Source: Pseudomonas flavescens (GTDB lineage Bacteria > Pseudomonadota > Gammaproteobacteria > Pseudomonadales > Pseudomonadaceae). Taken from it: DNA of 64,000 bases. Under the pieces are notes generated by a model that was not told where the DNA came from, ran no database searches, and saw nothing but the letters and a program-made list of their open reading frames with translations. This document shows positions 58,517 to 64,000 of the stretch, piece after piece. Made by a program: the position numbers and the translations under genes. Location: assembly GCF_013408425.1 (NCBI RefSeq), contig NZ_JACBYV010000001.1, forward strand, positions 4,278,001-4,342,000, in the 5' to 3' direction. Each line of letters opens with the position of its first letter. Position 1 is the stretch's first letter.

Positions 58517-61500
58517 GTGAGCGTGAAACCACTGAGCAAAGGCCCCAACGATCAGGCAGGCGGTGACGGCCTGCGTTTCGACAACGTCATGCGTCTGAGC
58601 CTGAAGGCCGAAGGTAATCCCAAGCCCAAGGAAGACCGCGTCGCTACCGACAACGAGACGTGGCCGCCAGTGGACAAGACCCAGGTCGAAGCGCCCAAGG
58701 ATGGAAAGATCCGTTACCAGTTGGATGGTCAGGGCGTGGTGGTGGACCGCTCGGTCAACCCCGAGCTGTACAAGTTCCTGCTCAACCTGCATGCCCTCAA
58801 CCAGTCCCCCGAGCAGAAGGCCCAGGTGGTCGCGGCGATGGGCGACGACCACGCTATCGCCGACCGCAATACCGAGGTGCAGAAGGCGGGCGACTACACC
58901 CAGTTCAAGTGGCAGGGCAATCTCGAAGACACCGAGGTGATCACCTACATCACCACCAACGGCGAAACCGTCAGCGTCTCCAAAGCACTGACCCCAGAGC
59001 TGTTCGCTTCGGTGCAGCAGATCGGCCTGTCACGCTATACCCTCGAGCAGCGCGTGGCCGATGGCCGTGAAGTCGCCGGTGCCGACACCTATGTGGCCGA
59101 GCACGACATTGCCGTCTGGGGTAGCCCGGACGAGTTCGGCAACGGGGTCATCCAGTTCGAGACCAAGGACGGCAAGAAGTACGTCGTATCCGAACACGAA
59201 AACAAGGAAATGTACGACCGGGTCGCCGGGATGTGGAGTGACCACGTCAAAGGCGGCGACTCGATCCAGGACCTTCGTGACAAGTACGACCTGCCCGACC
59301 TCGATGCACTGGATCTGCTCGGCCAGAGCAGCGGCGAGAAGGCCAACAAGGACGACAAGGAAGAGATGACGGTGGTCGAGCTGGCCACCAAGAACCTGCT
59401 CGACAAGTACAAGAAGCTCATCGACGACGGCAAGGTCGACAAGGACAGCGACGTCTACAAGCTGGTCAAGGCCATCGAGGCCAAGGCAGCCATGGAAAGC
59501 GGGCACCGCATCACCCCCTACATCGAAGACCCACGCGGTGGCGACACCACCTGGCGGAAGTTCGACACCGATGGCGAGACGCTGAGCGAAGAGGATATGC
59601 AGGACATCCTCAACGGCAACTCGGTGGATAAGCTGCTCAGCGAAATGTTCACCAGCGGCGACGGCGAGAAGGACAAGATCGGCAAGGAATTCCAGGCCGA
59701 GCTGGACAGTGCCATCGAGAAAATCAGCGGCGAGGACAAGACCAAGCTGGCCGACGAGATCTACGAAACCCTGACCAGTCTGGACTTCGTCGAATACCTC
59801 GCGGACATGAAGAAACAGGGGCTCGACAGCGAGGGCCAATCGGAAGTCGCCCGCCTCGCTTCGAGCCTCGAACTGCTCGACCCGGAGCGCGCCCGCAAGG
59901 CCGAGTCGGAGCTCAAGCAGAACAGTATCCTGGTCGAGATCGATACCCTGGTCGGCGACCCTGGAGCGATCCCCGACGAATACAAGGAGATGGCCTACAA
60001 GGACATGGGGGCGCTGATAAAGACCGTGCTCAAGTCCGCCGACATCCCTCGCCGCGTCCAGGACAGCATCGAGAAGTTCTACAACGAACTGCTCAACGAC
60101 AAGACCAAGATGGCCGACTTCGTCGAGCTCAGCAATCAGCTCAACAACGGCACCATCAGCCAGGCTGATTTCGACCAGCAGCTACAAACCAAATACATCC
60201 CGGCGGAAGTCAGCAAGGATGACTTCACCAGGGCCATAGGCACGCTCAACCAGTACGGCGTACTTGGTACCATCTCCGCGTTCGGCTCGCTGGGCGGCGC
60301 GATTTACATGCTTTCGGCCAAGAACGGTCAACTGTCCGACGAGCCATTGGAACGCCTGGCCATCGCCAAGGATTTCATCACCTTCCTCAGTGGCGGTGCG
60401 CAGTTCGAAAAGACCAAGATCTTCGACAAGTTCACCAAGACCAATACCGCCGAACTGCTGGGCCTGAGCAAAACGCTGCCGGAAATCTGGGGCAAGGAAA
60501 ATGGCACGATCGGCAAGACGATCGAAGGCTTCCTGCGCGAACGCGGCATCTCCGGTATCCCCGACGCGGTAGAGAGCCGCGCCAACAGCGTCATCGAGCT
60601 CGGCTCGCTGAATGGTGGTGGCGGCGGCAACGTACTCGATCAGGTCAGGCTTTCGGCTGAAGCCGCAGGCATCGGCCCCCTGGACGACGACGGCATTCGC
60701 GCCCTGCTGGACGACGTCGTCCAGCGTGCCGGCGGCAATCCACCCGCAGACTACTCGCGCTACAACAGCCTCAATCAGCTCGCCAACGAGCAGAACCTCG
60801 TGATAACCGAGGACACCATCAATCAGAGCATCGCCGAAAGACAGGCCGCGGCGGGTCTGGGGCAGGTGCCCGACGATGCTTCGATTCTCGAGTTCGCCGA
60901 TCACCTGGAAAACGCAGCCAGTCGTCCGCTGCCGCCCTCCACGACATCCTCAGGCTATTCGGTCTACGAAGATGCGGTGGAGTTCTTCGAAGAGCGCAAT
61001 ATCGCTCCACCCAGTGTCGAATCCTTCGAGCGGGTGATGAGTGAGCGTGCCTCGGCGGCACCCGGTGCAGACGTGGAGCTGGATCGTCAGGCCATCGAAC
61101 AGATGTACGAGCAGGACAACCGCCCACCACCCGCAGCGGACGTGCTCGATGACGCCATCGAACCGATCAACGATGCCATCCGCAACAATCCTCCGGCGCA
61201 GAGCGTCGTCGACAACGCGACCGTTCGCGACGCCCTGAGCCCCAACGGCGCGGTAGACGTGCCGTCCATCAAGCCCGGCCTGGCGGCAAAGATTGGCGGC
61301 ACGCTGACCAAGGTGTTGGGCGTGGCACCGGACATTCTCAGCGTTGCGGATATCGTCATGGGCGGCTACGCGATCAAGGACGCCATCGCCAACAACAGCG
61401 ATATGGGCAAGGCGGCTGGTGCCCTGCAGATCATCAGCGGCGTGGCGGGCACAACGGCCGGCGTGATCGGCACCGCCGGCCTGTTCGCCAGCATCGGCGC

Positions 61501-62473
61501 GCTGGCTGGAGCGACCGGCCCGCTGTTTCTGATCACCGCGGGCCTCGGGCTGATCGCCGGCATTATCGGCATCTTCGTCGACCACGAGAAAAAACAGAAA
61601 GCCACCGACAAGGAAGGCCAGTGGTTCAAGGATCTCGCCGAACTCGGCCTGACCCAGGAAGACTGGGGCGACAAGCTCGAGTACGCGCGCTACAGCTTCT
61701 ACGAGTACGAAGGCCGCGACGCCCCGGCAGGGCAGAGCATCTACGACTACCAGAAGGATGAATGGGAGCACTTCAAGGAAACGCCCCAGGAAGGTGGCTC
61801 ATCCATCAACCGTCTGGATGACGACATGCACCTGGCCAAGTTCGACAAGGACTTCTATCAGGACAATCGCGAAGTCATGCACACCATCCGCGAGCGCTGG
61901 GACGACTGGAACGGCAAGGACGCCATCGTCAGCAAGAAGGACCTGGAAAAGATCGCCAACGGCGACGGCAGCGACGAAGAGAAGGCGGCCGCACGCTTCC
62001 TGCTCGACAACAGCGAGTTCTTCGACCAGCTCGATACCCAGTGGGGCAAGGGCGGCCAGGATGGCAAGGTAAGCACCAACGATCTCAATACCTGGCTGAA
62101 GATGGTCGGCGCCCATGAGGACCAGTACGACCGAGCCTTCTTCGACGAGCACAAGGGCATCATCGACACCATCCGTGATCGCTGGGACGACTGGAACGGC
62201 AAGGACGCCATCGTCAGCAAGAAAGACCTGGAGAAGATCGCCAACGGCGATGGCAGCGACGCCGAGAAGGAGGCGGCGCGCTTCCTGCTCGACAATCAGG
62301 GCTTCTTCGACCAGCTCGACAACCTGGCCAAGAACGACAAACGTGACGGCAAGATCAGTACCGGCGACCTGGAAACCTGGTTGAAAGCCATCGGCGTGGA
62401 GAAAACCGACAAGAGCGACCTGACCTACAACCCCAACGAAAACACACCGGCCTGGCGGGTGATGCGCGGTTGA
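58517..62473 (+). CDS. HrpK/HrpF/NolX-like type III translocator-related protein (orphan)
   Basis: A 1318-residue acidic protein without an N-terminal signal peptide, starting at a GTG behind GCGAGGA. A long charged helical region is followed by a Gly/Pro-rich linker (about 720-930) and two hydrophobic Gly/Ala-rich stretches at about 965-1022. Next comes a GQWFKDLAELGLTQEDWGDK segment that I associate with HrpK-type proteins. The C-terminus has two near-identical blocks 95 residues apart (about 1117-1180 and 1212-1275) with EF-hand-like loops such as NDKRDGKISTGD. P. syringae HrpK1, Xanthomonas HrpF and NolX are putative type III translocators but shorter. No secretion genes, chaperone or hrp box are seen here. 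Family call moderate, function uncertain. Confidence 0.65.
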   Translation: MSVKPLSKGPNDQAGGDGLRFDNVMRLSLKAEGNPKPKEDRVATDNETWPPVDKTQVEAPKDGKIRYQLDGQGVVVDRSVNPELYKFLLNLHALNQSPEQKAQVVAAMGDDHAIADRNTEVQKAGDYTQFKWQGNLEDTEVITYITTNGETVSVSKALTPELFASVQQIGLSRYTLEQRVADGREVAGADTYVAEHDIAVWGSPDEFGNGVIQFETKDGKKYVVSEHENKEMYDRVAGMWSDHVKGGDSIQDLRDKYDLPDLDALDLLGQSSGEKANKDDKEEMTVVELATKNLLDKYKKLIDDGKVDKDSDVYKLVKAIEAKAAMESGHRITPYIEDPRGGDTTWRKFDTDGETLSEEDMQDILNGNSVDKLLSEMFTSGDGEKDKIGKEFQAELDSAIEKISGEDKTKLADEIYETLTSLDFVEYLADMKKQGLDSEGQSEVARLASSLELLDPERARKAESELKQNSILVEIDTLVGDPGAIPDEYKEMAYKDMGALIKTVLKSADIPRRVQDSIEKFYNELLNDKTKMADFVELSNQLNNGTISQADFDQQLQTKYIPAEVSKDDFTRAIGTLNQYGVLGTISAFGSLGGAIYMLSAKNGQLSDEPLERLAIAKDFITFLSGGAQFEKTKIFDKFTKTNTAELLGLSKTLPEIWGKENGTIGKTIEGFLRERGISGIPDAVESRANSVIELGSLNGGGGGNVLDQVRLSAEAAGIGPLDDDGIRALLDDVVQRAGGNPPADYSRYNSLNQLANEQNLVITEDTINQSIAERQAAAGLGQVPDDASILEFADHLENAASRPLPPSTTSSGYSVYEDAVEFFEERNIAPPSVESFERVMSERASAAPGADVELDRQAIEQMYEQDNRPPPAADVLDDAIEPINDAIRNNPPAQSVVDNATVRDALSPNGAVDVPSIKPGLAAKIGGTLTKVLGVAPDILSVADIVMGGYAIKDAIANNSDMGKAAGALQIISGVAGTTAGVIGTAGLFASIGALAGATGPLFLITAGLGLIAGIIGIFVDHEKKQKATDKEGQWFKDLAELGLTQEDWGDKLEYARYSFYEYEGRDAPAGQSIYDYQKDEWEHFKETPQEGGSSINRLDDDMHLAKFDKDFYQDNREVMHTIRERWDDWNGKDAIVSKKDLEKIANGDGSDEEKAAARFLLDNSEFFDQLDTQWGKGGQDGKVSTNDLNTWLKMVGAHEDQYDRAFFDEHKGIIDTIRDRWDDWNGKDAIVSKKDLEKIANGDGSDAEKEAARFLLDNQGFFDQLDNLAKNDKRDGKISTGDLETWLKAIGVEKTDKSDLTYNPNENTPAWRVMRG

Positions 62474-62509
62474 TTGGCCAGAACGGTTCGATTGGCAATG
62501 GACTCCTCT

Positions 62510-62944
62510 GGTGGGCTGAAGCCCACCCTACTCCCCAGGGGCATCAACCGTAGGGTGGCGCTTTAGCCCACCAAAGCCATCAATACCGATGGTGGCTGGC
62601 TATTCAGCATGCGGCTCGGAGCTTCGGGCGGTGGGCGTTGTCGGTGGTGGGCTGAAGCCCACCCTACTCCACAGGGGCATCAACCGTAGGGTGGCGCTTT
62701 AGCCCACCAAAGCCATTCAACGCCGATGGTGGCTGGCTATTCAGAGCATGCGGCTCGGAGCTTCGGGCTGTGGACGTTGTCGATGGTGGGCTGAAGCCCA
62801 CCCTACCCCCAGGGGCATCAACCGTAGGGTGGCGCTTTAGCCCACCAAAGCCATTCAACGCCGATGTTGGCTGGCTATTCAGAGCATGCGGCTCGGAGTT
62901 TCGGGCCGCGGGCGTTGTCGGTGGTGGGCTGAAGCCCACCCTAC
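62510..62944. repeat. Tandem array of ~138-bp REP-containing units
   Basis: GGTGGGCTGAAGCCCACC recurs at 62510, 62646, 62785 and 62923 (periods 136, 139, 138), with a matching inverse REP (GTAGGGTGGCGCTTTAGCCC) in each unit. Three full units plus a partial fourth are present. Spacer text such as GGCTGGCTATTCAG and GCATGCGGCTCGGAG is also conserved. Frames through the array are repetitive and not real genes. Confidence 0.9.
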
Positions 62945-62993
62945 GGCGCGCGGTTTGGCTTCAAGGGCCCCGCTGAGGCCCGGGCCGGCAGCG

Positions 62994-63470
62994 CTATCCA
63001 ACCGGCAACCCGATCACCCGGCCGACATACGCGGAGCGCGGCATGTCTCGCTGCGAATCGGCCAGTTCGGCGACGCGCCTGGCGACCTGTTCATCGAAGG
63101 GCGCCGAGCGGCCGCTGGCGGTGTCGATGTTCATCAGCATCTGTTCGCTTTCGGCCACTGTCTGCCCGTCGTCGCAGCGCTCGATCAGGTGATGGATGTG
63201 CAGGCGCTTGCGGTCATGGCCGAGCAGTTGGCTGCGCACCTGAACGCCCACACCAAGTTTCACCTCGGCGAGAAAATTGAGGTGGCACTCCAGCGTGTAG
63301 AGCGTATGCGCGGTACGCGCCCTGCCTGCCTCGTCGAGACCGAGGAGCTCCATCAGCCCATCGGTGGCGAAGCTGCAGATCAGCAGGTAGTAGGCATCGC
63401 GCAGGTGGCCGTTGTAGTCGACCCAGTCGGCCTGCACCGCGGTTCGGTAAGTAACGGGCAGCATGCTCAT
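62994..63470 (-). CDS. Hot-dog thioesterase of the carnitine locus
   Basis: A 158-residue acyl-CoA thioesterase-like protein, counterpart of CdhB, proposed to act on a betainyl-CoA intermediate of carnitine breakdown. The active-site motif [15 protein letters not shown] carries the catalytic Asp, and [19 protein letters not shown] is typical of the fold. Its ATG at 63470 overlaps the stop of the carnitine dehydrogenase gene (ATGA), so the two are coupled. Symbol withheld because the assignment rests on context. Confidence 0.85.
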   Translation of the reverse strand: MSMLPVTYRTAVQADWVDYNGHLRDAYYLLICSFATDGLMELLGLDEAGRARTAHTLYTLECHLNFLAEVKLGVGVQVRSQLLGHDRKRLHIHHLIERCDDGQTVAESEQMLMNIDTASGRSAPFDEQVARRVAELADSQRDMPRSAYVGRVIGLPVG

Positions 63471-64000
63471 TCCTCGAAGGTGAAACCATGGCGCGCCTTG
63501 GTCTGGCGCACGGCATCGAGTACCGCCAGCAGGCAGTCGTCGCGGTAGCGCTCCAGCTCGGCGATGCTGCGCTGGCCCTGCTGCACGCCGGTACCGGTGA
63601 CCACATCGTCGATCAGCGCTTCGGTCAGCTCAGGAGCTTGCAGATAGGTCCAAGGCAGCTTCAGCGCCGGCCCGAACTGGGCCATGAAGTGGCGCATGCC
63701 GGCGTCGCCGCCCGCCAGGGTGTAGGTCATGAAGGTGCCCATGAACGACCAGCGCAGCCCGGCACCGAAGCGGATCGCGTCGTCGATCTCACCGGTGGTG
63801 GCCACACCATCGTTGACCAGGTGCAGCGCCTCGCGCCACAGCGCCTCGAGCAGGCGGTCGGCGATGAAACCCGGGACTTCCTTGCGCACGTGCAGCGGGC
63901 GCATACCCAGCGCGCGGTAGATGGCGCTGGCGGCCTGCACGGCCTCAGGCGCGGTGCGCTGGCCACCGACCACCTCCACCAGCGGCAACAGGTACACCGG
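63467..64000 (-). CDS. cdhA: L-carnitine dehydrogenase, N-terminal part missing
   Basis: The last 177 codons of a 3-hydroxyacyl-CoA-dehydrogenase-type enzyme; the rest is beyond the right edge (family about 320 residues). Visible: [20 protein letters not shown], the conserved C-domain entry, and [30 protein letters not shown]. It oxidises L-carnitine to 3-dehydrocarnitine with NAD, on the way to glycine betaine, the substrate of GbcA/GbcB nearby. The overlapping thioesterase supports carnitine rather than fatty-acid metabolism. Confidence 0.85.
   Translation of the reverse strand, partial: PVYLLPLVEVVGGQRTAPEAVQAASAIYRALGMRPLHVRKEVPGFIADRLLEALWREALHLVNDGVATTGEIDDAIRFGAGLRWSFMGTFMTYTLAGGDAGMRHFMAQFGPALKLPWTYLQAPELTEALIDDVVTGTGVQQGQRSIAELERYRDDCLLAVLDAVRQTKARHGFTFEE

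Noticed and set aside
62664..62939. 91-codon frame with an internal repeat in the REP array
   Set aside because: It only translates the tandem REP units (GFSPP...GGLKRHP), a known kind of false gene.

Overview
The window is a stretch of Pseudomonas chromosome. GC is high throughout, and gene content and order match the lipopolysaccharide-core, aceEF, ppk-hemB, ubi-his-tat and betaine/sarcosine loci of P. aeruginosa (my memory of PAO1 order). REP-type repeats and a three-lipoyl AceF point to the P. mendocina/oleovorans/stutzeri side of the genus rather than P. aeruginosa itself; this placement is an inference.

Region by region. (1) 1-11573, minus strand: LPS inner-core locus glnE-waaF-waaC-waaG-waaP-wapP-wapQ-two-lobed kinase-carbamoyltransferase. 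It builds, phosphorylates and carbamoylates the heptose region, and the last gene is cut by the window edge. (2) 11843-16491: aceE-aceF (pyruvate dehydrogenase E1 and E2) with a HexR-like palindrome upstream and a strong terminator. (3) 16824-25179: c-di-GMP phosphodiesterase (DipA type), msrA, HD-GYP protein, alpha/beta hydrolase, rlmJ and a large acyl-CoA dehydrogenase. (4) 25417-34605: ppk, hemB, a DedA protein, elbB, a DUF188 protein, a LysE exporter, a small MscS channel, the ABC-F ATPase yheS and a TIGR02444 protein. (5) 34905-41345: a PHA-system protein, then ubiE-ubiJ-ubiB-hisI-hisE-tatA-tatB-tatC-rsmE, mostly with overlapping starts and stops. (6) 41569-58203: an acyltransferase, then the one-carbon/betaine block: fdhA, purU, soxG, soxA, soxD, soxB, glyA, and further on ltaE, gbcB and gbcA. 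(7) 58517-62473: a 1318-residue HrpK/HrpF-like protein bounded on both sides by REP-type repeats. (8) 62994-64000: a hot-dog thioesterase and the C-terminal part of L-carnitine dehydrogenase.

The right half forms one pathway. Carnitine is oxidised towards glycine betaine (carnitine dehydrogenase and thioesterase). GbcA/GbcB demethylate betaine, the SoxBDAG tetramer demethylates sarcosine to glycine, GlyA interconverts glycine and serine, and FdhA and PurU deal with the one-carbon units released.

Non-coding content is unusually rich. Between ltaE and gbcB lies about 1.2 kb without a credible gene. It carries four exact DnaA boxes, two more that fit TTATNCACA, and a roughly 290-310 bp unit repeated three times, so it looks like a DnaA-titration or origin-like locus. 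There are also a 223-bp MITE-like element (34619-34841), several REP/REPIN palindromes, a tandem array of about 138-bp REP units (62510-62944), and in-frame microsatellites in hisE and tatB. The best candidates for something undescribed are the DnaA-box locus and the orphan HrpK-like protein. No tRNA, rRNA, CRISPR array, intact insertion sequence or prophage was seen.
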